From the NCBI GenBank assembly GCA_035527275.1, contig DATLBA010000072.1, positions 1-17,028 on the forward strand: 17,028 nucleotides of DNA, read 5' to 3'. Of this stretch, positions 1 through 8,096 are shown one piece after another. Under the pieces are notes generated by a model. It was not told where the DNA came from. It saw only the letters and a program-made list of their open reading frames with translations, and did no database searches. The stretch comes from DATLBA01 sp035527275. Lineage in GTDB: Bacteria > Planctomycetota > Phycisphaerae > FEN-1346. The stretch's first letter is position 1. Each line of letters opens with the position of its first letter. A program made the translations under genes and the position numbers.

Positions 1-212
1 GCGGTGTTCAGAGCCGTAAGCATCTCTTTGGTGGCGTCGATGGCGGCGCGGCGTTGGATGCCCTGATAGGCCCCGACCATCAGGGTGACCAGAATACCGA
101 GAATCGCCATCACGGTAATTAGTTCGACAAGCGTAAAGCCGCGCGCGCCGGCCGCCGACCGGCCTTGCGCGGGCCCGGCCGTCGCATGAAGCCTTCCGCC
201 AGCCTCACTCAT
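1..212 (-). CDS. Prepilin-like protein, C-terminus beyond the window edge
   Basis: This is the N-terminal 70 codons of a type II secretion pseudopilin or type IV pilin-like protein that runs off the left edge. The ATG at 212-210 lies inside the end of the preceding gene, whose stop is at 205-207. The 8-nt overlap suggests translational coupling. A positively charged leader of about 25 residues ends in ARG, followed by FTLVELITVMAILGILVTL. This is a class III signal peptide with cleavage between Gly25 and Phe26 and the conserved Glu at position +5 (Glu30), followed by the hydrophobic stretch that is both membrane anchor and assembly helix. It is expected to be processed by prepilin peptidase. 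The pseudopilin type (GspG, H, I or J) cannot be decided from the visible part. Confidence 0.85.
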   Translation of the reverse strand, partial: MSEAGGRLHATAGPAQGRSAAGARGFTLVELITVMAILGILVTLMVGAYQGIQRRAAIDATKEMLTALNT

Positions 213-843
213 ACTTGAAATTGCAGATGTCATCGCACATCGCTCCCGCGTCGTCCCGCCCGGCCAGGACCAGTTCGCCGTCCTCATCTTTCACGTAGCC
301 GAAGATGCGGTCCGGCCCGGCTGAAATGAGGAGATAATCCGGTCGCACCCAGCGCGTGGTGCCGCCGGATTCCCCCAACTTCACAAGATCTTCGAAACGG
401 ACTTTGCTCGTGAAGCCTTCCCGGCCGTCGCTTGTCGGATTATGGAAGACGTTATACGCCGGCGTTGACGGCTCATGGCGAAAATAAAGGATGTATTGCT
501 GCGGTTTGAAGGCGTCGGCAATACCCCCGTCCTCCATCAGTTTGCCCTGGTAGTAAGACTCCTCCCCCTCCTCTGCGCCCGTAAGACAGGAGTCCAGGTT
601 CTCGTACCCCCTGCCGGTTGGGCTAGCGGGGTACTCGCCGTGGTCGGCCTGATAGGCCGTCAGCGCCGTATCAATCTGGCTGATAATGTTGGCCGTCTTG
701 AAGGCGTAAACGGCGATGATGGCGTGGTTGACGGCCGGCATCAGGAGCATGACCAATAGGCCGATGATTCCCATGACGACCAAAAGTTCAACCAGAGTAA
801 ACCCGCGCCGGCCGGGATGTTTCCAATAGGGACTGCGTTTCAT
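205..843 (-). CDS. Prepilin-like protein (GspG-type pseudopilin candidate), 212 aa
   Basis: Predicted pseudopilin or pilin subunit of the secretion/pilus machine encoded upstream. The ATG at 843 is chosen because an AGGAGG lies 9 nt upstream and gives a normal short leader, MKRSPYWKHPGRRG. A longer reading frame to 903 would overlap the previous gene and make an odd leader. Predicted cleavage is Gly14/Phe15, with Glu19 at position +5 and a hydrophobic helix at about 15-38. The globular part has a YP motif (71-72) and a C-terminal LLISAGPDRIFG segment (171-182), a feature common in GspG-like pseudopilins. Cys204 and Cys207, close to the C-terminus, could form a disulfide. At 212 residues it is longer than a typical GspG (about 140-150). 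It sits 13 nt after the previous prepilin gene and overlaps the next by 8 nt. Confidence 0.88.
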   Translation of the reverse strand: MKRSPYWKHPGRRGFTLVELLVVMGIIGLLVMLLMPAVNHAIIAVYAFKTANIISQIDTALTAYQADHGEYPASPTGRGYENLDSCLTGAEEGEESYYQGKLMEDGGIADAFKPQQYILYFRHEPSTPAYNVFHNPTSDGREGFTSKVRFEDLVKLGESGGTTRWVRPDYLLISAGPDRIFGYVKDEDGELVLAGRDDAGAMCDDICNFKYE

Positions 844-852
844 AATCTCCGA

Positions 853-858
853 CCTCCT
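853..858 (-). promoter_or_regulatory. Ribosome binding site deciding the start at 843
   Basis: A perfect AGGAGG on the minus strand, 9 nt before the ATG at 843. It overlaps the stop codon of the preceding prepilin gene (857-859), so the two genes are probably translationally linked. It supports the shorter start over the in-frame extension to 903. Confidence 0.75.
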
Positions 859-1654
859 AGCCCCGTGTCCTGCGCACAAACTTTTGCCGGGGAATATCGT
901 CATATTCCACTGCTTCTTCCTGCTCAGCCTCTATATCTATAACTGGCTCATATTCTCCGTCGTCGTTCCGGACGACTCTGCCGTATCGCCGGTCCAGGCC
1001 GGGCGAGACCAGGAGATAACCCTCTTGCTCAGAGCCTACACTCCCTGCGGAGGAGGTGTCGTGCTCGCTGACTAATCCGGAGTGCTCCAGGTTGGCGTAT
1101 CCCTCCTTGATTCTTTCGCTGACGGAGCCGCCCACCTCGTTGTGTTCGTAGATGAACTTCCCGCCTTCGGCGCGGTAATAGAGGATTCTGCCCCAGTTTT
1201 TGCCGTCGATTAACCCGGACGGCTCAATCGGGTCGAGAAACCCAGCCACCTGGTCCCCGACGTAGGCGACCAGCGCCTCTTCGGCCTGGTAATAGGGTCC
1301 ATACGTGCCGTCGGGCGGGTTGCCGAACGGCATCCGGCCGCACGTGTAGCCCCATCCGGTGGCCGCCGGTCCGCGAAGGTAATACACCAGATTGGCGGCG
1401 CCGCTGTCCATATCGCCGCTGTTCGGGTCGTTCGGGGCGTTCGGCTTGCTGGGCGGGTAGGCCCCCAACTCGTCGCGGAACATGTCCAGGCCGATGCCGA
1501 TGTCGCGCAGCATCCATTCCGTCCTGATCCGGATGACGGTCCGCATCGCCTTCGAGACGACGGGCACGAGGAGGGCCATCAGAAGGCCAAGGATGGCGAT
1601 GACGAACATCATCTCGATGAGCGTGAATCCTCGCGGTTCCCGTCGAACGGTCAC
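857..1654 (-). CDS. Large prepilin-like protein, 265 aa
   Basis: Predicted pseudopilin or pilin-like protein, the first of three in a row after the GspF gene. It starts with GTG at 1654, with GGAG 6 nt upstream. The leader is very short (MTVRREPRG), cleaved between Gly9 and Phe10, with Glu14 at position +5 and a hydrophobic helix at about 10-33. The soluble part is large for this family. It contains a YPPSKP segment (66-71), a Gly/Pro/Asn-rich region (70-125), and YLLVSPGLDRRYG (213-225), which resembles the C-terminal motif of the next prepilin. The C-terminus is acidic (about 230-253) and then basic. Its size suggests a GspK- or GspJ-like minor subunit, but the C-terminal motif is GspG-like, so the subtype stays open. 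Confidence 0.87.
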   Translation of the reverse strand: MTVRREPRGFTLIEMMFVIAILGLLMALLVPVVSKAMRTVIRIRTEWMLRDIGIGLDMFRDELGAYPPSKPNAPNDPNSGDMDSGAANLVYYLRGPAATGWGYTCGRMPFGNPPDGTYGPYYQAEEALVAYVGDQVAGFLDPIEPSGLIDGKNWGRILYYRAEGGKFIYEHNEVGGSVSERIKEGYANLEHSGLVSEHDTSSAGSVGSEQEGYLLVSPGLDRRYGRVVRNDDGEYEPVIDIEAEQEEAVEYDDIPRQKFVRRTRG

Positions 1655-1703
1655 AACATGCTCCTTCCGGCGTCTATCTGCGACATAGCGGACCGCCGCC
1701 CCC

Positions 1704-2948
1704 TCACCGGCCCCCCACGCTCTGAATCAGTTTCACGAGCGGCAGGAACAGCGCGATCACAATCACGCCGATGGTGCCGCCCAGAAAAACAATCATAACC
1801 GGTTCCATGGCGCTGACGAGGCTGCCGACGAGGTGGTCCACCTCTTCGTCGTAGGTGTCCGCGACCTTGATGAGCATCTGGTCGAGTTCGCCGGTTTCCT
1901 CGCCGACGTCCACCATGTTGACGACGATGGGGTCCACAACTCCGCTGGCGCGGAGGGGTCCGGCGATGCTTTCGCCCTCGCGAATCGAGTCGTGGACCTG
2001 CCTCAGCGCGCGGGCGACCACCTCGTTGCCCACCGTCTCGCGCGTGATGTTGAGCGCCTCGAGGATGGGCACGCCGGAGGCGATCAGGGTGCCCAGCGTC
2101 CGGGTGAACCTCGCCACCGCCGTCCGGTTCACGATGCTGCCGATGATCGGCAGATGCATCTTCACCCAGTCCAGCGCGTAGTGCCCGGCGCCGCTCGCCC
2201 TGACCAGGCGCAGCATCAGCCAGAGGCCGAAGACAACCGCCGGCAGCAGATACCAATAATGCCCCACCGTCTCCGAGATACTGATCAGTATCCGGGTCAG
2301 CAGTGGAAGCCCGCCCTCGATCTCAAACCTGTCGAAGATCTCCTTGAACCTCGGGACAATCCATTTCATGATGGCAAACAGAATGATGACCGCGATGCCG
2401 ATGACCATCACCGGATAGACCATGGCACCGACGATGCGGCGCTTCAGGGCCACGGCTTTTTCCATGAAGTCGGCGAGTTTTCTCAGAATCTGGTCGAGGA
2501 CGCCGCCCGCCTCACCGGCCCGGACGGTGTGAACGTATAGGCGGTCGAACGCCTTTGGATGCTTTTCCATCGCCTCCGAGAGTGTGGACCCCGCCTCGAC
2601 GTCCTCGACGACGTCGCGGAGGGCGTTTTTCAAGATGCCCGCTTTGGTCTGGCCTTCGAGAATTCGCAGACTCCTCAAGATTGGCAGGCCCGCGTCCTGG
2701 AGCGTGGACATCTGTCGCGTGAACTGCGTGAGTTGTTTGCTGCCCACCCTGCCGAATGTGAATGTCCTGCCCTTTTTCTTGGTTGGGGCGGGTGCGGCCC
2801 GAGCGCGCCGCCCCTTGGTCCGGACCCGGGTGGGAAATTGGCCCTTGGAGCGGATCTTCGTGACGGCCTCTTCCTGGCTCGCGGCCTCGACCTCCGCGCG
2901 GACCTCGCGTCCGCTTGCGTCCATCGCCTCGTACTGGAACACCGGCAT
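1704..2948 (-). CDS. gspF: GspF/PilC-type inner-membrane platform protein
   Basis: Polytopic inner-membrane protein of type II secretion/type IV pilus systems. It couples the cytoplasmic ATPase to pseudopilin assembly. The ATG at 2948 is chosen because AGGAGG lies 6 nt upstream and the N-terminus MPVFQYEAMDASG is typical of the family. The 414-residue length fits (about 400). An N-terminal segment and a basic linker (42-64) precede the first T2SSF domain (about 70-195), which contains LQDAGLPILRSL (83-94). The second domain (about 275-400) has the parallel LIASGVPILEALN (288-300) and GEETGELDQML (349-359). Hydrophobic helices are at about 174-199, 231-249 and 382-408. The gene starts 23 nt after the GspE gene and is followed by the prepilins, a classic E-F-pseudopilin order. 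Confidence 0.95.
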   Translation of the reverse strand: MPVFQYEAMDASGREVRAEVEAASQEEAVTKIRSKGQFPTRVRTKGRRARAAPAPTKKKGRTFTFGRVGSKQLTQFTRQMSTLQDAGLPILRSLRILEGQTKAGILKNALRDVVEDVEAGSTLSEAMEKHPKAFDRLYVHTVRAGEAGGVLDQILRKLADFMEKAVALKRRIVGAMVYPVMVIGIAVIILFAIMKWIVPRFKEIFDRFEIEGGLPLLTRILISISETVGHYWYLLPAVVFGLWLMLRLVRASGAGHYALDWVKMHLPIIGSIVNRTAVARFTRTLGTLIASGVPILEALNITRETVGNEVVARALRQVHDSIREGESIAGPLRASGVVDPIVVNMVDVGEETGELDQMLIKVADTYDEEVDHLVGSLVSAMEPVMIVFLGGTIGVIVIALFLPLVKLIQSVGGR

Positions 2949-2971
2949 CGCCCGCCTCCTTTTTGCCGCCG

Positions 2972-4762
2972 CTACTGCTGCTCGACCGAGGTGGCCCGGA
3001 TGATTTCCTCGATCGTCGTAATCCCGTCGTAAACGGCCAAAAGACCGCTGTCGCGCAGGGTTCGCATCCCGCTCTTTCTTGCTTCCTCCCGGACGGTGTT
3101 CGTCGAAGCCTGGTGGAGGATGAGGTCGCACAGTTCATCGCCGAGATGCATGATTTCAAAGATGCCGGTCCGTCCGCGGTAGCCGGTGTTGTTACACTCG
3201 TCGCACCCCTTGCCGAAGAAAAACGTCCGGCCACGGACTTCCTCGGGCGTCAGATCGAGTTCGCCCAGCATCTCCTCGGAGGGTTCAAACTCGGCCCGGC
3301 ACTTGGTGCAGATGCGCCGCACCAGCCGCTGCGCGATGACCGCCTCGAGCGTCGAGGTGACCAGATACGGCTCCAGCCCCAGGTCCAACAACCGCGTGAT
3401 GGCCGTCGGCGCGTCGTTCGTGTGCAGCGTCGAGAAGACCAGGTGCCCCGTCAGCGAGGCATGGATGGCAATCTGGGCCGTCTCCAGGTCTCGAATCTCG
3501 CCCACCAGGATCACGTCCGGGTCCTGGCGCAGAATGCTCCTGAGGCACCTCGCAAACGTCAGGCCGATCTCCGGATTAATCTGAACCTGGATCAGGCCGT
3601 CGACGTCATACTCCACCGGGTCCTCGGTCGTAATAATTTTGGTTTCGACCCGATTAATCGCCGACAGCGCCGAGTAAAGCGTCGTCGTCTTGCCGCACCC
3701 CGTCGGCCCCGTGACGATCGCGATCCCGTTGGGCAGACGAACCAAGTCGCCGATCACGCGCTGCTCGTCTTCCCGGAGGCCCAACTTCGTCATGTCCAGT
3801 TCGACCTGGGTGCGGTCCAGAACGCGCATGACCACGCTTTCGCCGAACATGGTCGGCAGCACCGAGATGCGCAGGTCCACCGGCTTGCCGCCGACCGTCA
3901 ACTCGATGCGGCCGTCCTGGGGCATCCGGCGTTCGGCAATGTCCAGGCTGGCCATGACTTTGATGCGGCTGGCGACGGCGAGGGCGATGTGGCGCGGAGG
4001 GGGCACCATCTCATATAACACGCCGTCGATACGATACCGCATCTTGAACTCGTCCTCGAACGGTTCGAAGTGAATGTCCGAGGCCTTGTCTCGAATCGCC
4101 TGGAGCAGCACCAGGTTCAGCAGTTTCTTGACCGGCTGGCTTTCGCTCATCGCCCGGATGTCTTCCAGGTCGAAGGACTCGGCGTCCTCGCGAATCCATT
4201 CGGCGGTCGAATCCAACTCGCTGATGACCGCCTCCACGGATTCGGACACGGCGTAGTATTTGTCCAGCGCCCGCAGCACGGCCGCCGGTTCCGCCAGCGC
4301 CCCTGTGATCTCGTAATCCAGGAGCATGTGCAGTTCGTCCATCGCGCGGAAATCCGTCGGGTCGGCCATCGCAACGGTCAGCCGACCGGCGTCGAACTCA
4401 ACCGGCACGACGCTGTAACTGCGGGCCGTCATCGCGTCCATCTTGTCGATGATCTCCGGCGGAATCTCCAACTCGTCCAAATCCACCCGCCGCATCCCCG
4501 CCTGGACCGCCAGGGCGGCCGAGACGTCGGACTCCTCGCAGAAACCCAAGTCCACGAGAACCGCCCCGATGGCGCCGCCGCGCTCTCGCTTCAGACGAAT
4601 GGCGTCGTCCAACTGCTCCTGCGTCACCTTCCCCATCTCCAGGAGCACCCGGCCCAGAGGTTTCTGCCTCAGCGCCTCGATGGTGACCACCTCGCGCGAT
4701 GCCTTGCCCGCCTGACCTCTTGGCCGGTCCGAGTCGCTGTCGAGTTTGGCTGTCCGGCTCAC
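2972..4762 (-). CDS. gspE: GspE/PilB-type assembly ATPase with degenerate MshEN repeats
   Basis: Cytoplasmic hexameric ATPase that powers pseudopilus or pilus extension. The start is GTG at 4762 with a weak purine-rich upstream region. The 596 residues show an N-terminal MshEN-like region (about 35-160), an N2-type domain (about 205-320), Walker A GPTGCGKT (352-359), an Asp-box region ITTEDPVEY (377-385), Walker B ILVGEIRD (418-425), a His-box area around STLHTND (444-450), and a zinc site with Cys485/488 and Cys520/523. The two 24-residue MshEN units (35-58 and 64-87, 5-residue spacer) start with Pro and Ala instead of the consensus Arg. The first ends in Lys instead of Gln, so c-di-GMP binding is doubtful. 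It lies directly before gspF, which makes it the likely extension motor of this operon. Confidence 0.95.
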   Translation of the reverse strand: MSRTAKLDSDSDRPRGQAGKASREVVTIEALRQKPLGRVLLEMGKVTQEQLDDAIRLKRERGGAIGAVLVDLGFCEESDVSAALAVQAGMRRVDLDELEIPPEIIDKMDAMTARSYSVVPVEFDAGRLTVAMADPTDFRAMDELHMLLDYEITGALAEPAAVLRALDKYYAVSESVEAVISELDSTAEWIREDAESFDLEDIRAMSESQPVKKLLNLVLLQAIRDKASDIHFEPFEDEFKMRYRIDGVLYEMVPPPRHIALAVASRIKVMASLDIAERRMPQDGRIELTVGGKPVDLRISVLPTMFGESVVMRVLDRTQVELDMTKLGLREDEQRVIGDLVRLPNGIAIVTGPTGCGKTTTLYSALSAINRVETKIITTEDPVEYDVDGLIQVQINPEIGLTFARCLRSILRQDPDVILVGEIRDLETAQIAIHASLTGHLVFSTLHTNDAPTAITRLLDLGLEPYLVTSTLEAVIAQRLVRRICTKCRAEFEPSEEMLGELDLTPEEVRGRTFFFGKGCDECNNTGYRGRTGIFEIMHLGDELCDLILHQASTNTVREEARKSGMRTLRDSGLLAVYDGITTIEEIIRATSVEQQ

Positions 4763-4790
4763 GGTTTCTCTTCTCCGATTCAGGTCCTTC

Positions 4791-5957
4791 TCACCGTACC
4801 GCCGTCCGGTGGAACGCCTTCAGATCCTCTTCATCCACCGGGCCGCCGATGCGCCTCAGGGCCTCGCGTCCCTCGTCCGTTTCGGCGAGTTTCTGCTCCA
4901 GTTCTTCTCGCCGCTGCGACCGCTCGAGCATCTCCTCGTCGGCGATGACGCCGCGCGAGTACAGGTCCCAGAGCGAGTCGTCCAGCAGTTGCATCCCCCA
5001 TTTTCGCCCCGTCTGAATCACCGATTCCAGCCGATATGTCTCCGCCTTGCGAATCAGGTTCTGCGCCGCCGGGGTGATCCAGAGAAACTCATAGGCGGCA
5101 ATGCGGCCGGGTATGTCAATCCGCGGAACGAGCGTCTGGGAGATCACCGCCATCAGCGACCCGGCTAACTGGATGCGGATCATCTCCTTCTGCGCCGGCG
5201 GAAAGGCGTCCACGATTCGGTTCACCGTCCCGGCCGCCCCCGTCGTGTGCAGCGTGGAGAAGACCAGGTGCCCCGTCTCCGCCGCACGAATCGCCGCCGC
5301 CATCGTCTGCGTATCGCGCATCTCGCCGACCAGAATCACGTCCGGGTCCGCGCGCAGCGCGCGGCGAATCGCCTCGTCATACGACGGCACGTCGGTGCCC
5401 AGTTCCCGCTGATTGACAATGGATTTCTTATGCTCGTGGTAATACTCGATCGGCTCTTCCACCGTGATGATGTGCCGGTCGTAGTTTTCATTGATATAGT
5501 TAATCATCGAGGCCAGTGTTGTGGTCTTGCCCGAACCGGTGGGACCCGTCACGAGGAACAAGCCCCGCATCTTTCCCAACAGCGTTTCCACGATGGGCGG
5601 CAGCCCGATCTCGGTCAGCGTCATCAGCCGCGACGGAATCAGGCGCAGCGACAGGCCCACGTTCCCCCGCTGCTTGAACACCGCCGCCCGGAACCGCGCG
5701 TTGTCCTGAAACGAAAAGCCGAAGTCGGCCGACCCGTCCTTCTCGAGTTCCTCTTGATACCGCTCCGGCGTAATGCTCCGCATCAGGCCATCGGTATCCT
5801 CGGGGGTCAGGACCTTCGTCTGAAGGGGCTTCAGTCGCCCGTGCAGCCGCACCACCGGCGGCCGCCCCACGTCCAGATGCAGGTCCGAGGCGTTCTTCGA
5901 CACTACGAACCCGAGCAACTTATCGATCTGGAGACTCGGTCCCTTTTCTTCACCCAC
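4791..5957 (-). CDS. pilT: PilT-type twitching/retraction ATPase
   Basis: Hexameric retraction ATPase that depolymerises type IV pili or related fibres. The start is GTG at 5957, with an AAAGGGG sequence about 11 nt upstream. The N-terminus has the PilT-typical NASDLHLDVGRPP (22-34). Walker A is GPTGSGKT (138-145), the Asp box is ITVEEPIEY (164-172), Walker B is ILVGEMRD (208-215), and the His-box region is STLHTTGAAGTVNRIVD (234-250). A motif near AAQNLIRKAE (297-306) resembles the AIRNLIRE retraction motif, with substitutions. The zinc-binding insertion of PilB is absent, as expected. The 388 residues exceed the usual 345-370 because of a charged C-terminal tail. It sits between two PilB/GspE paralogs, 28 nt before the next gene, so the machine is probably retractable. 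Confidence 0.95.
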   Translation of the reverse strand: MGEEKGPSLQIDKLLGFVVSKNASDLHLDVGRPPVVRLHGRLKPLQTKVLTPEDTDGLMRSITPERYQEELEKDGSADFGFSFQDNARFRAAVFKQRGNVGLSLRLIPSRLMTLTEIGLPPIVETLLGKMRGLFLVTGPTGSGKTTTLASMINYINENYDRHIITVEEPIEYYHEHKKSIVNQRELGTDVPSYDEAIRRALRADPDVILVGEMRDTQTMAAAIRAAETGHLVFSTLHTTGAAGTVNRIVDAFPPAQKEMIRIQLAGSLMAVISQTLVPRIDIPGRIAAYEFLWITPAAQNLIRKAETYRLESVIQTGRKWGMQLLDDSLWDLYSRGVIADEEMLERSQRREELEQKLAETDEGREALRRIGGPVDEEDLKAFHRTAVR

Positions 5958-5998
5958 GAGGTATCTAACCCCTTTCCAATTCCCGCTTTAATTGTAGC

Positions 5999-6037
5999 GC
6001 CCGGCCCCCTCCCGGGCAACCGGCCCCGGAGAGGCCG
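5999..6037. repeat. Two adjacent inverted repeats between the pilB-like and pilT genes
   Basis: Two GC-rich hairpins fill part of the 94-nt spacer. The first pairs GCCCGG (5999-6004) with CCGGGC (6012-6017). The second pairs CGGCC (6021-6025) with GGCCG (6033-6037). Neither has a T-tract on the minus strand, so they look like intercistronic mRNA structure rather than an intrinsic terminator. Confidence 0.4.
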
Positions 6038-6051
6038 AGCCGCCCGGACCA

Positions 6052-7761
6052 CTACGCAAACGTCACTTCACGCTGCGCCCGGGCCAGGACCTCGTCCAGC
6101 GTCGTGATCCCCCGCATCATTTTACTCAGGCCGTCCTCGAGCAGCGTCCGCATGCCCAGCGTCCGGGACGCCTGCCGCAGTTCGTTCAACGGCTTACGCT
6201 GAAACGCCATTTCCTTCAGTTCCGCCCCCATCACCATCAACTCGAAGATTCCGATCCGCCCTCGATACCCCATCCCGTGGCACTTGTCGCATCCCACCTG
6301 GCGGAAAAACGTCGCCTTTTCCAACTGCTCGTCCGTCACGCCCAGACCCCGCAATGTCGCCACGTCCACGTTCTCATCGGGCTCCTTGCACGCCTGGCAG
6401 AGCACCCGCACCAGGCGCTGGGCCATGACGGCCTGGATGGAACTGGCCACCAGGAACGGCTTGACGCCCATATCAATTAATCGCGTGATCGCACTGGGGG
6501 CGTCGTTCGTATGAAGTGTACTGAATACCAAGTGTCCCGTCAGCGAGGCCTGGACCGCCATCTCCGCCGTCAGCAAATCGCGAATCTCGCCCACCATAAT
6601 AATGTTCGGCGCCTGCCGCATCATCGACCGGATAATCGACTGCCACGTCAGACCGATCTGCTCGTTGACCTGCACCTGATTGATGCCCGAAATGTGATAC
6701 TCCACCGGGTCTTCGGCCGTGATGATCTTGCGGTCCGGCGTGTTCAACTTGTTCAGCGCCGCATACAGCGTCGTCGTCTTTCCCGAACCGGTCGGCCCGG
6801 TGACCAGGAAAATCCCGTTTGGCCGCGTGATTAACTTCTCGAACAACTCGTTGTCATCCGCCAGAAAGCCCAGCGAATCCAGGCCCAGTTTGATCGATTC
6901 CCGGCGCAGAATCCGCAGCACGATGCTCTCGCCGTGGTAGCCGGGCAATGTGGAGACGCGGAAATCCAGGTCTTCGCCGTCGAGGCGCATTCGGATGCGA
7001 CCGTCCTGCGGCAGGCGCTTCTCTTCAATCTGCATGCCCGCCATCAACTTGACGCGCGTCGTGATGGCCCCCTGAAGCCGCTTCGGCGGCGGGTCACGCT
7101 CGATACACACCCCGTCGATCCGATACCGGACACGCAGGCGACCCGGAAGCGGCTCGATGTGGACATCGCTGGCGCCCATCCGCACCGCCTCCGTGATAAT
7201 CAACTGGACCAGCCGAATGATCGGCGCCGACTCGGCGTGCGCGTCGCCGCCACGCTCGCCGTGATCCTCAAACTCAATGTCCGACGCCGTGAACTCCTGA
7301 AGCATCGAGTCCACCGACTCCGACTCCGCCTGCTCGGTGTAACTCGCAACGATTTGCTTCACCTGCTCCGGCGCCGCCAGAACACAATCCACGTCCATAT
7401 TCAGGCGAAACCGGATCGCGTCCACCGACTCCAGGTCCAGCGGGTCCGTAATCGCCACCTTCAGCCGCCCCTCCTCGTAGGCGAGCGGCAGAACCTGGTA
7501 TTCCCGCATCATCGCCTCCGGCACCATCTCCATCACCTGCGGGTCGATCGTCCCGATGTCCAGGTCCACAAACTCCATGTTGAATTGAAGCGCCAGCGCT
7601 TTGGTCACATCCCTCTCGGTGCAGGCGTCCATCGAGATGAGAACCTCGCCGAGTCGGCGGCCGCTGTGGCTCTGGCGCTCCACGGCGTCGCGAACCTGCT
7701 TATCCGTTACAACGCCCCACTCTTTCAGGATTTCCCCAATCCGTTTACGCGGGCCTACCAT
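6052..7761 (-). CDS. pilB: PilB/GspE-type assembly ATPase with conserved MshEN repeats
   Basis: Cytoplasmic AAA-type motor for pilus or pseudopilus extension, 569 residues from the ATG at 7761. That start is preferred over a GTG at 7770 because GAGGTG lies 6 nt upstream of it. The N-terminus carries two 24-residue MshEN units (7-30, RIGEILKEWG...ERQ; 36-59, RLGEVLISMD...ALQ) with the expected 5-residue spacer. Both start with Arg and end with Gln, although Asp45 replaces the consensus Gly of the second unit. Walker A is GPTGSGKT (322-329), the Asp box is ITAEDPVEY (347-355), and Walker B is IMVGEIRD (388-395). The zinc-site cysteines are 455/458 and 491/494. It is the first visible gene of the minus-strand operon. 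It could equally be named gspE; the PilB name is favoured by the adjacent pilT. Confidence 0.92.
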   Translation of the reverse strand: MVGPRKRIGEILKEWGVVTDKQVRDAVERQSHSGRRLGEVLISMDACTERDVTKALALQFNMEFVDLDIGTIDPQVMEMVPEAMMREYQVLPLAYEEGRLKVAITDPLDLESVDAIRFRLNMDVDCVLAAPEQVKQIVASYTEQAESESVDSMLQEFTASDIEFEDHGERGGDAHAESAPIIRLVQLIITEAVRMGASDVHIEPLPGRLRVRYRIDGVCIERDPPPKRLQGAITTRVKLMAGMQIEEKRLPQDGRIRMRLDGEDLDFRVSTLPGYHGESIVLRILRRESIKLGLDSLGFLADDNELFEKLITRPNGIFLVTGPTGSGKTTTLYAALNKLNTPDRKIITAEDPVEYHISGINQVQVNEQIGLTWQSIIRSMMRQAPNIIMVGEIRDLLTAEMAVQASLTGHLVFSTLHTNDAPSAITRLIDMGVKPFLVASSIQAVMAQRLVRVLCQACKEPDENVDVATLRGLGVTDEQLEKATFFRQVGCDKCHGMGYRGRIGIFELMVMGAELKEMAFQRKPLNELRQASRTLGMRTLLEDGLSKMMRGITTLDEVLARAQREVTFA

Positions 7762-7767
7762 AATCCT

Positions 7768-7773
7768 CACCTC
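7768..7773 (-). promoter_or_regulatory. Ribosome binding site deciding the start at 7761
   Basis: GAGGTG on the minus strand ends 6 nt before the ATG at 7761. The alternative GTG at 7770 lies inside this site and has no upstream Shine-Dalgarno sequence at a suitable distance, so the ATG is preferred. Confidence 0.65.
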
Positions 7774-7986
7774 GCTTTACACACAAACGTTCCAGCGCCG
7801 GGATGCCCGGCCCCCCAAAGACGCCTCTCAGAGGGTCCTAACCCCCTGCCACGTTCGGCGCATAACTCCCCCTGGGAAAAGGGGTAACGCACACCCCTTC
7901 CCTCATCCACTCCCAGTTTAATCCCCCCGACCTCCACCGTCAAGCCGAAACGCCACACGGGAAAGCAAGGGGGTGTGACCAGGGAT

Positions 7987-8007
7987 TTTAGATTTTGAAT
8001 TTTCGAT
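7987..8007. repeat. AT-rich tandem repeat, three 7-bp units
   Basis: Three direct units on the plus strand, TTTAGAT, TTTGAAT and TTTCGAT, follow each other without gaps. On the minus strand they read ATNNAAA three times. This is a conspicuous AT-rich island in GC-rich DNA, just beside the hairpin cluster. Confidence 0.7.
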
Positions 8008-8040
8008 TGCACGGACCTGCGGTAGCGCGGTCGCCGCGGC

Positions 8041-8054
8041 GGGCATCCTTGCCC
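8041..8054. repeat. Inverted repeat with TCCT loop
   Basis: GGGCA (8041-8045) pairs with TGCCC (8050-8054) around a TCCT loop. The same 14-nt core, GGGCATCCTTGCCC, recurs near 15868 in the leader of the Hc1-like gene, which suggests a dispersed repeat family. Confidence 0.6.
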
Positions 8055-8096
8055 ACCGCGCTATCCCCCATTTGGGGCGACGCCAAGCCTGGCCGC

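Noticed and set aside
844..903. In-frame extension of the prepilin at 205-843
   Set aside because: It overlaps the preceding gene and gives an abnormal leader. The AGGAGG at 853-858 fits the ATG at 843.
2949..3131. N-terminal extension of the GspF frame
   Set aside because: It overlaps the gspE end and lacks the family N-terminus. AGGAGG and MPVFQY mark the start at 2948.
2915..4018. Long plus-strand open frame opposite gspE
   Set aside because: It is antisense to a gene with intact Walker and zinc motifs. Its product is Arg/His/Gln-rich with no recognisable domain, as expected for a shadow frame in GC-rich DNA.
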